Below, piece by piece: positions 7,607-18,100 of a stretch of 40,747 nucleotides of DNA; within the stretch, counting starts at the first letter, position 1; each line of letters starts with the position of its first letter. The stretch comes from Pseudomonadota bacterium. GTDB taxonomy: Bacteria > Myxococcota > UBA9042 > PHBI01. Position numbers and translations under genes: made by a program. The DNA is taken from positions 1 to 40,747 of the forward strand of contig SXIE01000128.1 in assembly GCA_005772945.1 (NCBI GenBank), given 5' to 3'. Under the pieces are notes generated by a model, which worked only from the letters and a program-made list of their open reading frames with translations, was not told the origin of the DNA and ran no database searches.

Positions 7607-9904
7607 ATGCCGATCCAACCGTGGGCCGACCCCATCCGCCTGCTCGCAGCCTACGACGCCGACCAGAACGTGAGCGAGTCCTTCGCGCACAATCTTCGGC
7701 ACCTCCGACACGTCCACGGCGGCTACGCGCTCGCAGCGGAGAATCGGCTGTCGTTCGATCCGCGCGGGGACTACTGGCGCCGGCCGGGCCGCCGAGCTGC
7801 GGTTTGGTACCTCGCAAACCTCGGTCCGGGCGCGTTCGCGCCGGCCGCCGCCATGCGTCGAATTGGGGTGCAAGTGTGTCGCGCCCTCGATCGAATCACC
7901 GAGGACGAACCATACGAGGAAGTCCGACTCTACCACCCTCAGTGGGGCGCACTCGTCGAGCGAGCGATCGCCGAACGCTTGCCCGCTCTTGCGAGCAGCA
8001 AGGACTGGGTTGCATGGCGAGCCGCGCGCGGCGCTGCCCTCGACCGGTCATTGGCTGATGAAGTTGCGGAGTTTCTACGGTCCACCGTACAGAGCTACGG
8101 CGCCTGGGGTGCAGGCCATGAGCCACCGTTGCGTAAGCGAATCCCCTGGTTCTGTTACCTTGGTGCAGGCGATGACGAGCTCGATCGGCGCCGAGCCTAT
8201 TTCTTCGGGTGGGCGAACCTGTTCTGCGCGACGAACGCGTACCGCTTCTCTGGCTCACAGAACTTCGCCCCGGTGCTTCAAAACACGCCGAGCGACACCC
8301 TCCTTGGGTATGTGGACCAGTGGTTCGCAGGCAAGGACCCGCGGGACGTTGGCTTCAGCTCGTTCGGGTCTCACGATGACGCGCCGGTGGATCGCAGCAA
8401 GTACACGCCGGTGAGCGAACTCTGGGGCCTCGTCGCGCTCAATCGTGTGCCGTATGTGAACGGCATCAACTCAGAGCGGTTTCGTGTCTTGGCACTCTCG
8501 ACCGGGGTCCCGGAAGACACTCTCGCCACCAACTACGACATTGCCTTCGCCCTCGGAGCCTGGGTTCAGCAGCTCGTCGCGGCGGCGCCCGAGATCGAGT
8601 CCCGTGCGGCGGCGCTGTTCGATGGGGCGGCCGGGAAGCCCCTTGTCGAGCCTGTGGTCCCCTTCGAGATGCTGTCTACGGATCGCCTCGCCAGACGATT
8701 GAATCAACCTGCCTCGGCCTTGGAGGACAGCAGGCTCCTCCAGCTGATCGAGGCGGGCGCCCGAAAGACCTTCGGTGGGTGGACGATGCGCGAACGCGCG
8801 ATCGCCGGAATCCACCTTTTGCTGGACGCCGCGATCGACGGGTCGAGGGCCGACGATGAACTAGTTGGACCGGCGCCCGAACTGGTCGCTCCTCGTCCGC
8901 CACCGCCGCCGTCGCCTCTGCCGGAAGGCCAAGCGGCGCCGGCACCAGCCGTGCCTCCGGACGCGGAGCAGGCTCGCGACGACATTCAGCATCTCCCGAC
9001 ACCCCTCGTCCCGTTCGCCCAGCGCGCTCTTGCGTACGTGCGCGGTGGCATGCACGTCCTGTTGGCCGGCGCACCCGGCACGGGGAAGACTCAGATCGCG
9101 CAGTTCGTGGCCGCCGCGTGGAACAGTCCGAGACGTACACTTCCGCAGACGTTGCGCGTGAGCGAGGCCCCACCGACCGTCGTCGCGAATTCGGCCTGGT
9201 CTCCGTTCCACACGATCGGCGGCCTCGTCCCAGACGAACACCAGCGCTTCGTGCCTGCCCCCGGCGCGTTTATCGCCAAGCCCAGCTCCGGCGACACCCC
9301 GCGCACGTGGTCGCTCTATGCTGGCGCCGTCGTCCTCGATGAAATGAACCGCGCAGATCTGGACCGGGCCATCGGGGATCTCTACCCGATGCTTGCTGGA
9401 AACGTCAGGAAAGTGAACCCCACCGGTCTGCCTGGGATCGACGAGATCACGCTGCCACCGGAGTTCCGCATCATCGCTACAGTCAACGATGCCACAATCG
9501 ACGACGTGGTGTTCCCGATGTCGCAGGGATTGGCACGACGTTTCGTCCGAATCGATCTCCTGGGTGCGTCCCAGGCCGACGCCGTCGACTTCATCCGAAG
9601 CTTCCGCAAGAAGGATGATGATGGTCGCTGCGCCGTCGCAGAAAGCGCGCTGCAGGCGCTGTTCGAGGCCGCGAAGGAAAAGAAGCTGCTCTCGGGTTCC
9701 GAGGAACGGTTGCCCTTTGGTGCCGGGTGGTTTGCCCTCCTCGGACGTTGGGTCCAGGGGCGTTTTGACTTCCCCGGCGGTGGAACCGAAGTGCCTGTGG
9801 ACGATGCCCGACGGGCGCTCGTTGCGAGCCTCCGATCCGCCGTTCGGAACGGCGATCAGCTTGCCAGCGTGCTCGCGCAGATCGATCCGGACAACGCTGA
9901 ATGA
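7607..9904 (+). CDS. McrB-like AAA+ NTPase with an unrecognised N-terminal region
   Basis: The C-terminal third is an AAA+ domain of the McrB/dynein-like group. It has Walker A GAPGTGKT (about residue 487), Walker B VVLDEMNRADLDRAIGDLYPML (about 574) with the DEMNR signature, an IIATVND sensor (about 622) and GLARRF with an arginine-finger candidate. McrB is the GTP-driven motor of the McrBC restriction complex. Residues 1-430 have no domain I can name, and a proline-rich linker (APRPPPPPSPLPEGQ) joins them to the motor. In McrB that N-terminal position holds the DNA-recognition domain. The gene overlaps the next by four bases (ATGA). The start has a nearby GGAG (GTGGAGCCGACATG). Confidence 0.87.
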   Translation: MPIQPWADPIRLLAAYDADQNVSESFAHNLRHLRHVHGGYALAAENRLSFDPRGDYWRRPGRRAAVWYLANLGPGAFAPAAAMRRIGVQVCRALDRITEDEPYEEVRLYHPQWGALVERAIAERLPALASSKDWVAWRAARGAALDRSLADEVAEFLRSTVQSYGAWGAGHEPPLRKRIPWFCYLGAGDDELDRRRAYFFGWANLFCATNAYRFSGSQNFAPVLQNTPSDTLLGYVDQWFAGKDPRDVGFSSFGSHDDAPVDRSKYTPVSELWGLVALNRVPYVNGINSERFRVLALSTGVPEDTLATNYDIAFALGAWVQQLVAAAPEIESRAAALFDGAAGKPLVEPVVPFEMLSTDRLARRLNQPASALEDSRLLQLIEAGARKTFGGWTMRERAIAGIHLLLDAAIDGSRADDELVGPAPELVAPRPPPPPSPLPEGQAAPAPAVPPDAEQARDDIQHLPTPLVPFAQRALAYVRGGMHVLLAGAPGTGKTQIAQFVAAAWNSPRRTLPQTLRVSEAPPTVVANSAWSPFHTIGGLVPDEHQRFVPAPGAFIAKPSSGDTPRTWSLYAGAVVLDEMNRADLDRAIGDLYPMLAGNVRKVNPTGLPGIDEITLPPEFRIIATVNDATIDDVVFPMSQGLARRFVRIDLLGASQADAVDFIRSFRKKDDDGRCAVAESALQALFEAAKEKKLLSGSEERLPFGAGWFALLGRWVQGRFDFPGGGTEVPVDDARRALVASLRSAVRNGDQLASVLAQIDPDNAE

Positions 9905-11136
9905 GTGCGTCTGCGCTGGTTGCTGAGACCGGTCGCGAGGCTCACTGGCGGACGACGATCCGCTCGTGGCTCCTCGGGCGACTTGGCGCAAACGTGATCA
10001 CGGAGGCGCTCGACCAAGCCGCCGAGGCCACCTTCTCGGCGCCCTATCTCGGGTGGTGGATCTTCGAAGGCCTGCAGGTACCGCGTACCGGGCGGTGCCT
10101 GTCCGAGTCCTGGGCCGAGGTCGCACGCGACGCCGACAGCCTGCTCCGGACCTGGAATCCCCGTCACCGCCTCGTCGATACACCCGAAGGACAGATCGAC
10201 TGGGAACGAACGATCGCGCTTGGCCCGCGGGTCCATGCGCGCGAGTACGTCACGGTGACCTCCAGGGTTGGACTCAGCGACGATGAACGATTGGCACTAC
10301 TGGGTTGGTCAGCCTGGGTCCTCGAGCTGTGGCCGAAGTGGTGCGACCAGATTAGCGCGCTTCCCGCTAAACGGAGCGCTGCGAGTCCCCTCGCCAAGTG
10401 GTTGGCCGGCAACGCCCGGAGTCGAAGCTCTCCGGAAAGGGCGCTGCTCAATCGTTGGGCGCACGTCGCCGCGCGCTCTCGGTATCCGCTGATGCGCGAG
10501 TTCATCGCACGAACGCTTTGGGCATGGCTCAAGCCTGAGCAGGAGATCGATCGGTTACCTCTGCCGGGCAAGCGCGACATCTTGTTCCAGCTCTACGCGG
10601 CCGTGTGCATCGCACGCGTTCTGCGCCCCCGGCCAAGAGCCGTTCGCTGGATACACCGCAAGAGTGATTCGAATCAGGGCGACGCCGGCCAGGTCGAGGA
10701 CGGCGGCCTCGTCATCAAGTACGAGTTGTCGTTCGCCTCCAAGGACGTGGTCGCTGCGCCGCTCTTTCCCAAGGCCGCCATCGCTGGCCTGAGTCGCCAC
10801 GACGTCGACTGTGGGCGACGCCTGGACGTCCTCATCACCCTGCCGCACGACCCGCCGCTGTCCTGGAAGTACATCCTGGTCGAGGTCAAGAGCGGGCGAG
10901 AAGGACCACGGGACGCCGTGCTCCAGCTTCTGCAGTACCGTCAGGCGCTCTCGTCCAATTGCGACGGAGCCTTTGTCCTCTGGGGCATGGGCGAAGGCGA
11001 AGCGTGGGATAAGAACGGCGCGGTCGACAGCCTCAAGTCCGAGCCCCTGCGCGCCGGCGAAGACGTCTGGGTCTTCTCCACTCCGGAGAGCGCCGCCTCC
11101 ATGCTCGCTGCGCTCCAAATTGGGGCTTCTTCTTGA
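9901..11136 (+). CDS. McrC-like partner with a PD-(D/E)XK nuclease motif
   Basis: The 411-residue protein starts inside the stop codon of the AAA+ gene (ATGA), so the two are translationally coupled. Near its C-terminus it has RRLDVLITL followed by ILVEVKSG. D309 with E328-x-K330 fits the catalytic D...(E)xK of PD-(D/E)XK nucleases, and the following LLQYRQAL helix is typical of the fold. McrC proteins have this plan: an N-terminal part that contacts the McrB ring and a C-terminal nuclease. The N-terminal 250 residues do not look like classical McrC to me. I infer a McrBC-type nuclease that cuts foreign or modified DNA. Target and nucleotide use are unknown. Confidence 0.8.
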   Translation: MSASALVAETGREAHWRTTIRSWLLGRLGANVITEALDQAAEATFSAPYLGWWIFEGLQVPRTGRCLSESWAEVARDADSLLRTWNPRHRLVDTPEGQIDWERTIALGPRVHAREYVTVTSRVGLSDDERLALLGWSAWVLELWPKWCDQISALPAKRSAASPLAKWLAGNARSRSSPERALLNRWAHVAARSRYPLMREFIARTLWAWLKPEQEIDRLPLPGKRDILFQLYAAVCIARVLRPRPRAVRWIHRKSDSNQGDAGQVEDGGLVIKYELSFASKDVVAAPLFPKAAIAGLSRHDVDCGRRLDVLITLPHDPPLSWKYILVEVKSGREGPRDAVLQLLQYRQALSSNCDGAFVLWGMGEGEAWDKNGAVDSLKSEPLRAGEDVWVFSTPESAASMLAALQIGASS

Positions 11137-11256
11137 CGCTCCATCTGAGAGGCACCGAGAGAGTCCCCTCGCAGGGCAGGGCCTGAGCGGGTGATCCCGA
11201 CGTGCGACGTGGGACCGCATCGCGACAATGGCCGTCAGGGGAGTCCGGGCCGGACC

Positions 11257-11273
11257 AAACAGACGTTCAGTGC
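11257..11273 (+). promoter_or_regulatory. LexA-like (SOS) box 5
   Basis: The site is AAACAGACGTTCAGTGC, with half-sites AAAC and GTTC around AGAC (RNRY). It lies 121 bp after the McrC-like gene and 125 bp before the WYL regulator that heads the nuclease-helicase operon. Confidence 0.65.
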
Positions 11274-11398
11274 CGTGGCTCGGGAGGCACGGGGCGCATA
11301 CCTCGGGTGTGAGCAACGACCCCATCCGCGTACGCCTATCGCCCGAGCACGTGCATGCTATCGTCGCGGGCCTGGACCTCAGAGCCGGGAGTACCGTC

Positions 11399-12400
11399 AT
11401 GTCCAAGACCGACGCGTGGACGCGCCGCTTAGAGCTGCTGCATATCCTCATGGCGCGCGGCAAGATGCAGACGCATCAGGCGGCGCGCGCGCTCGGCGTC
11501 GAGCGACGCACGGTGCTCGAGGACTTGAAGGCCCTCTCGGAGCACGGGGTCCCGATTGCGCCCGACTCGGAGGATGCGCGCAATCCGGAGCGCGCGTGGG
11601 TGCTCGAGGACGCGTGGCGACGGGTCGGGATGACGTTCGGGTTGGCCGATCGGCTGTCGGTGCGGTTCGGGCGCGAGATGCTCGAGGGGTTCCTGCACGA
11701 GACCGATCTCGGGCGCGCGTTTTCGAAGCTCGACGATGTCGTCGCGAGCCACACGGAGGGGCGCAGCTCGCCCGCGCACGATGAGCTCGCGCGGCGCTTC
11801 ATCTATGTGCAGGAGCCTGCGAAACAGTACGGCGCGCACAGCCACACGATGGCCGAGTTGGTCGAGGCGATCGTGCGCGCGCAGCCGGTCAGCTTCACGT
11901 ACACGCGCGCGACGTTTCCGCGCACGGAGAAGCGCCATAAGAACGTGTCACCGTACACGCTCGCCGTCTATCGGCGCGGGCTATATGCCATCGTACAATT
12001 GCACAAGGGAACGCCTGTCACATTCGCGATCGAGCGCATGTCGGACTTCGAGCGCAACGAGAAGCTCGTATTCGAGTACCCGCGCAAGTCGGAGTATGAC
12101 CCGAAAAAGCTGCTCCTCACACGCTTCGGGCTGAGCGACGACGGTAAGGCGCCCGAGGTCGTGCGCCTGCGCTTCGCGCCCGAGGCGCGCGTATTCGCCG
12201 AGGAACGCATGTGGATGGCAAATCAGAAAGTGACGCCACTCGAGGACGGTGGATGTGACATCGAGTTCAAGGCGTCCGGGCTCGAGATCATCAACCGCAT
12301 CATGGAATATGGGCACTTCGTGGAAGTGCTCGCGCCGGCGCGGTTGAGGAACGAGGTCGGTGATCGGCTGGCGAAGGCACTCGCGCATTATCGAGGGTAG
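11399..12400 (+). CDS. HTH/WYL-domain transcriptional regulator
   Basis: The 333-residue protein has an N-terminal helix-turn-helix (RLELLHILMARGKMQTHQAA, then ALGVERRTVLEDLKAL). A WYL-type domain follows around residues 150-235 (QPVSFTYTRA, SPYTLAVYRRGLYAIVQLHKG), with a C-terminal extension. WYL regulators sense ligands, often nucleic acids or nucleotides, and commonly control phage-defence operons. The start at 11399 is chosen for CGGGAGTACCGTCATG, the same leader style as other units here. The frame is open further upstream but without homology. It is 24 bp from the AddB-like gene and surely heads that operon. It may repress or activate it, in addition to LexA-like box 5. Confidence 0.9.
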   Translation: MSKTDAWTRRLELLHILMARGKMQTHQAARALGVERRTVLEDLKALSEHGVPIAPDSEDARNPERAWVLEDAWRRVGMTFGLADRLSVRFGREMLEGFLHETDLGRAFSKLDDVVASHTEGRSSPAHDELARRFIYVQEPAKQYGAHSHTMAELVEAIVRAQPVSFTYTRATFPRTEKRHKNVSPYTLAVYRRGLYAIVQLHKGTPVTFAIERMSDFERNEKLVFEYPRKSEYDPKKLLLTRFGLSDDGKAPEVVRLRFAPEARVFAEERMWMANQKVTPLEDGGCDIEFKASGLEIINRIMEYGHFVEVLAPARLRNEVGDRLAKALAHYRG

Positions 12401-12424
12401 GGCGCAGGCCGGGGGGCGAGCGAG

Positions 12425-15187
12425 ATGACGTTGACACCGACCGTGGGTCTGGCGCTCGATGGCGCGCATGTGACTGCTGGCGATCTGGCGCCGGCGTCGC
12501 TCGGCGCGCCGGTATGGGGACCGCGCGCGCTCTTGACAGATCTGGAGCTACGCTTCGGCCTCGGGCCGCTACGGATCGATCCCGTCGCGCGGATGGTCGC
12601 GGCGCGGGATTGGCTTGCAGCGGAGATCGAGCGCGGCGGCCCGGGGACGCGCGCGTTTCATGCGCGGTCGTTTGCGGTCGATCCGTGGGGCACGACACGG
12701 ACGGTGTTGGAGCTGCTCGACACGCTGAAGGAGTCGGGGTGGGACGGCCAGGACGTGTCCAACGGGGGCGCACGCCTCCCGGTGCTGCGCGCACTCGCAG
12801 CGGGGATTTCGGCAGGCGAGTCGGACCGGTTGGTGCGGCTCGAGGCGCGGATCGCTGAGGCCTTTGGTGCCGGCGCCGCGGCGCCGTATCCGTCGATGGT
12901 CCTAGCCGACCCGACGTTCGAATGGCCGGGCCGCTGGCAGCGCGTACTGGCGCTGCTCGCGCGGCTCGGGACGGCGCTCCGCGTCGAGGGCGTGGCAGAT
13001 CCCGAGACCCTGGCGCCTCTCGACGGGCGCGATTCGGATCTGGCGCGGGTGCAGCGCTTCCTGGTACTGGGCGGCGCGCGCCCGACCATGAGAGGCGACG
13101 GAACGCTCGTCCTCTTGCGCGCCGAAACGCCGGAGCCGCTCGCGGATGCCTTGGCGGCGGTCGCGGCGACGCTCGCTGGACACTCGCCGGACGCCACGAT
13201 GGCGGTGCTGCGGACGGCCGAGCATGGGGCGCTCGACGCGGCGCTCGCGCGCCAGGGGATGCCACGACTCGGGGGGCGCGGGTCGCTTGGAGTGCCACTG
13301 GCGGGCGCGTGGTTGCCGCTGCTGGTCGCACTCACGCGCACACCGTTCGACGTCGAAGCGGCGGTCGATCTGGTGCTCTTGCCCGACGCGGGCTGGGCCG
13401 GGCGCCATGTGGGCGCGCTCGCGGGCGCGCTGGCGCAGCGACCTGGGATTGGGGCGGCCAATGAGACCTGGCAAAAGGCGCTCGGCGAGGTGCGCGCGAC
13501 GGATCCCGACGGGGCCGCGCGGGTCGAGCGTTGGCTCACGCCGGCCGCCGTGTCGAGCGCGGACGAGCTGGATGCGGCCGAGCTCGCCGAGCGCGTGCGA
13601 CTCGTGGACGCGGTCCTCCAGAAGAAGACGCAGCAGGCTTATGTGCGCGCGCGGGCACATGCGGACGACCACGCAGGCGCGGCGGCGGCCGACGCCTTCG
13701 AGACGGCGCGGACGACCCTCGCGGCGTGGGTCCGGGCGTTGCCCGCGCAGGGGGCGATCGCGGCGGCGCCGCTCGATGCGCTGCTCCGCAATTTTGGTGT
13801 GCGGGCGACGGGAGCGGTGACGCCACATGAGGCGGGCGTGCTCGAGCGCGCCGATGACCCAGCGGCGATCCGGGCGCCGGTCGATGCGATCCTATGGTGG
13901 GGCTTCGTCGATCCGGGGGCGCCACCCGCGAGCCCTTTTCGGCAGACCGAGCGCGAGGCGCTGCGGGCGATCGGGGTGCGCGTGCCCGAGCCGATGGACG
14001 CGCTCGCACGACAGGCAGCCGCCTGGAGGGGGGTCCTCTTGCGTGCGCGGCGGCGGCTGGTGCTCGCGTTTCCCGAGCGCATCGGGGGCGCCCGGCAGCG
14101 CTTGCACCCGCTCTGGTCGGAGCTGTGTGGACGCCTCGACTGGGACGGCGTCGCGGCCGAGGGTGAGCACGACCTCGAGCGCGCGGCGCACGCGATCACG
14201 GGGCGAGGCGATCTCGCCGCTGCCGTGATCCCGACGCGCGTCGCAAGCGCCGCGGCAATCTGGAATATGCCAGAGCGTGCCACTGGCACATTCCCTGGAA
14301 TGCCGGACAGCGTCTCTGTGTCGGCGCTCGGGAACCTACTCGCGTGCCCGCTGCGTTTTGTACTCGAGAAGTTCGCGCGTGTTGCCGCGCGCGAGGTCGG
14401 ATTGCTGCCGGCGGTCCCCGTGCTGTTTGGGAACCTCGGGCATCACCTGTTCGAAGTGCTGTTCGCGCGGGGCCTGCTGGCGCCGGGGCTCGATGACGCG
14501 GCGATCGGCGCGGTGCTGGATGAGCTGATCGCGGCCGAGGGGGCTCCGCTTGCGCGGCCAGGGCGGGCATCGGCGCGACGCGCGACGACGCGGCAGTTCG
14601 TCGCGGCCGTCCAGAGCTTCGTGGCGTGGCTGGCGCGCGAAGGGCTGACGCCGGTGGCCCTCGAAGAGGAGATGAAGTCGTCGTGCGCGGGGCAGCCGAT
14701 CCACGGGCGCGTCGATTTCCGCGCGCGCGGAGTTTCGGACGCGGGCACCGGCGCGGGCGCCATCGTGGACTTCAAGTGGTCCACGCGCCCGCACGAGGAG
14801 GCCGTCGCGGGCGAGCGGGCGGTACAGCTCGCGAGCTACGTGCATGCGCACATGGGCGCGCACGACGCGGGTGGATCGCAGCCCCGGGCGGCGTTCTTCG
14901 GACTACGCGACGGGCGCCTGGCCGAGGCAGATCCGGCGCGCATCGCGCGGACCTGGGCCCACATGGAGCGCATGCTACCGAAGGCCCAGGCGGCCCTCGC
15001 GACGCGGCGCGTGTTGGTAACGGGGGTCCCTGGGGCGCCGTCGCTGGCGGCCGCGCTCGGCCTCGAAGATCCGACCCCACCGCCCGACACGGCGACGATC
15101 TGCAAGTATTGCCGATTCGACCTGCTGTGCGGGCGCACGCGTACGCATACGTCCGCGACGTCGCCCGATGAGGAGCAAACAGCATGA
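12425..15187 (+). CDS. AddB-like PD-(D/E)XK exonuclease subunit with Fe-S cysteines
   Basis: The 920-residue protein follows the plan of AddB-type partners of UvrD-like helicases. The N-terminal part (residues 1-600) is helicase-like but has no Walker A motif, so it probably does not hydrolyse ATP. The C-terminal nuclease has SVSALGNLLACPLRF (C641), FGNLGHHLFEVLF, GRVDF (D764) and IVDFKWS (D782-x-K784). It ends with CKYCRFDLLCG (C893, C896, C902). C641 with this C-x2-C-x5-C is the 4Fe-4S staple seen in AddB and other iron-sulfur nucleases. It overlaps the helicase gene by four bases (ATGA). It likely degrades one strand of DNA ends in complex with that helicase. Confidence 0.85.
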   Translation: MTLTPTVGLALDGAHVTAGDLAPASLGAPVWGPRALLTDLELRFGLGPLRIDPVARMVAARDWLAAEIERGGPGTRAFHARSFAVDPWGTTRTVLELLDTLKESGWDGQDVSNGGARLPVLRALAAGISAGESDRLVRLEARIAEAFGAGAAAPYPSMVLADPTFEWPGRWQRVLALLARLGTALRVEGVADPETLAPLDGRDSDLARVQRFLVLGGARPTMRGDGTLVLLRAETPEPLADALAAVAATLAGHSPDATMAVLRTAEHGALDAALARQGMPRLGGRGSLGVPLAGAWLPLLVALTRTPFDVEAAVDLVLLPDAGWAGRHVGALAGALAQRPGIGAANETWQKALGEVRATDPDGAARVERWLTPAAVSSADELDAAELAERVRLVDAVLQKKTQQAYVRARAHADDHAGAAAADAFETARTTLAAWVRALPAQGAIAAAPLDALLRNFGVRATGAVTPHEAGVLERADDPAAIRAPVDAILWWGFVDPGAPPASPFRQTEREALRAIGVRVPEPMDALARQAAAWRGVLLRARRRLVLAFPERIGGARQRLHPLWSELCGRLDWDGVAAEGEHDLERAAHAITGRGDLAAAVIPTRVASAAAIWNMPERATGTFPGMPDSVSVSALGNLLACPLRFVLEKFARVAAREVGLLPAVPVLFGNLGHHLFEVLFARGLLAPGLDDAAIGAVLDELIAAEGAPLARPGRASARRATTRQFVAAVQSFVAWLAREGLTPVALEEEMKSSCAGQPIHGRVDFRARGVSDAGTGAGAIVDFKWSTRPHEEAVAGERAVQLASYVHAHMGAHDAGGSQPRAAFFGLRDGRLAEADPARIARTWAHMERMLPKAQAALATRRVLVTGVPGAPSLAAALGLEDPTPPPDTATICKYCRFDLLCGRTRTHTSATSPDEEQTA

Positions 15188-18100
15188 GCGACAGCGACGC
15201 CAGCCAGGCCGCGCGCGGCCTGACCGTCATCGGTGCGAGCGCGGGCACCGGCAAGACCCGTCGACTGACGGACGTCGTGTGGGATGCGTGTCGCCCGCAC
15301 GCGACCGAGAGCCCGAGCCCGATCTCACCCGAGCGCATCGTCGCCGTGACCTTCACCGAGAAAGCAGCCGGCGAGCTGGCCGATCGCATTCGAACCAAGC
15401 TCTTCGCCGAGGGCGCGGCCGACGAGGCGCTGCGCCTATCGCAGGCCTACCTCGGGACCGTGCACGCGGTCGGACTCCGGCTCATCGGAGAGCACGCGCT
15501 CGAGGCCGGGCAGCCGCCCGAGGTGAGCATGTTGCCCAAGGACGGCGGCGAGATCCTGCGGACGCTCCTGGAGCGCGCCGTGCCGCCCGATCGCCAGGCG
15601 CGTCTCGAGGCGCTCGTGGAGCAACTCGGGGTCGCGTGGGACAATAAGGCGCATCGCTCGCTGTGGCAGGCCGACATCTTCAAGATCGTCGATGCGGCGC
15701 GCGCGAACCGCATTGCCGTCGAGGCACTGCCGGCCATGGCCGAGCGCTCGTGGCTTGGCTTCAAGGCGCACCTGCCGGCGCCCACCCCGGGGCGCGACTT
15801 CGACGCCGAGCTGCGTGCGGCGTGTCGACAGGCGCTGGCGGCGGATCTCGGCAAGGACACCACGGACAAGACCGCGAAGGTGCTCAAGACGCTGCGCGAC
15901 ATCGTTGGGTACGGCGATGGGGCTCCCGCGTGGCGCTTCTGGCTCAAGCTCGCGCACCTCGACCCGAGCGTGAAGTCGCGCCAGGTCTTCGAGCCGCTGC
16001 GGCGACTCGGCGACGCCCACCCGGCGCACCCGCGACTGCATGAAGACCTCGAGTCGTACATCAAGGATGCGTTCGCGGCGGCGGCCGATGTGCTCCGCGC
16101 GTTCGGCGCGTGGAAGGCCGAGCGGCGCGTCATCGACTGGAACGACATGCTGGATATTGCGCTGGCGGTGCTGGACGTCCCGGAGATCGCGGCGGACCTC
16201 GGCGCGCGCCTCGGGCTGGTCGTGGTCGACGAGCTGCAGGACTCGGGGCCGCTGCAGCTTGCGCTGTTCGCGCGCCTGCACGCGATCGTCGGGCGCTCCG
16301 TGTGGGTCGGGGATCCGAAGCAGTGCATCTTCGAGTGGAATGGGGCGGACCCGGGGCTAATGGATGCGCTCCTGTCGGAGGTCGCGCAGACGGGCGGTGA
16401 GAGCGAGCGCCTGGGCACCAACTATCGGTCGCGCGCGGCCCTGGTCCAGGGGTGCTCGGCGCTCTTTGGTGCGGCGTTCGCGAGCGTCGGCATGACGCCG
16501 GCTGACGTCGCCGTCACGCCGTGCCAGCGGCGCGCGAGCGACCCGCCCGCCCTCTCACGGCTGGCGCCTTTGGGGGTGGCGTTCATCGACGCAGAAAACG
16601 GCCCGGCGCCGGAGCAGCTCGCCGCGACGATCGCGGGAATGCTCGCGCGGCCCGACGAGACGCCCGTCCTCGACCGTCGCTCGGGCGCGGTGCGTTCGGT
16701 GAAGGCCGAGGACATCGCGGTCCTCTATTACACGAACAACGAATGCGAGGCGCTGGCGGTCGCGCTGCGCGAGCGTGGCATTCCGGCGACGGCGGCATGC
16801 GGCGGGGTGATGCAGACGCCCGAGGGCCGGGCGGCGATGGCCGCGCTGCGCCTCCTGCTGAGCGGCGACGAGCCGCTCGCCGAGGCCGAGCTCGAGGCGC
16901 TGGCCGGCTTCTCGGCGTTCGGGAACGATCCGGACCGGGCCCGCGAAGCGTGGCTCGCGGGGCTCTTCACGCCGCAGAGCGAGCGCACGCGCGGCCGTTG
17001 GACCCAGCTCCTCGACGGCGTCCGTAGCGACCTCCCGGCGCTCTCCCCGAGTGCCGCGCTGGACCGTGCCTTCGCCGCCCTCGATCTGCCGCGTGCCGTC
17101 CTTGGTTGGGGCGAAGGCGATACGGGCCCCCAGCGACAGGCGAACCTCGACGCGCTCCGGCGCATGGCGCGCGCCTACGAGGCCGAGTCCGCCGGAGGCG
17201 CCAGCGCTGCCACGCTCTCAGGCCTCGCGCGCTACCTGAGCGACGCGCACGAAACCAAGGACCGCGACGCGCAGCACACGTCGGACGGGGCGGGTTCGGT
17301 GGTCGTGACGACCTATCATCGCGCCAAAGGCCTCGAGTGGCCGGTGGTCATTCTCGCGAGCCTCGATCGCGGCAAGAAGGCAGAGCCCTTCGACGTGTGG
17401 CCCGAATCGACCGGGGCGCCGAGCCTCGCAAACCCGCTCGCCGGGCGCTGGATCCGCTACTGGCCGTGGCCCTACGGGAACATGGACTCGGGCGCGCTGC
17501 GCGATGCGGTCGAGAATGGCCCCGTCGGGCGGGAGGTCGCCGAGCGCGAGCGGCGCGAGCGACTGCGACTGCTCTACGTCGGGTTCACGCGGGCGCGGGA
17601 CCACCTCGTATTCGCGATTCCGCGGACCAGCAAGGGCGCTTGGAAGAAGGCGTGGCTCGACGAGCTCGAGATCGGCCAGACGAAGCTCGTCGCGCTGCCC
17701 GATACCGGCGAGGGCATCGCACACTTCCATGGTCCGAGCGGCACAGGCTCGGTGGCGCTCGCGTGCCGCCGGTTGTTCGCAGACGAAACGCGCTTCGTCA
17801 TCGCGGCGCCACGCGCGTTCGTGCGCCCCGCGGAGCTCGTCGCGCGCCCACCCCGCCGCATCGCGCCGTCGAGCGTCGCAGCCTCGGACCTCCGCGCGCT
17901 CGGCGGCGTGGCGCTGCGAGCTGGCGAGGTCATCGTGCTCGGCGAGCCGCTCGGCGATCGGGTGAAGAGGCGGGGCACGGGGCCGGTCGACGATGCCCAC
18001 GCCGAGCGGGTTGGACTCGCCGTGCACGGCTTCCTCGCAAGCGACGCCCCGACCGCGGCCCGCGCGACGCGCCTCGACCGCATCGCATCGTGGCTCGCAG

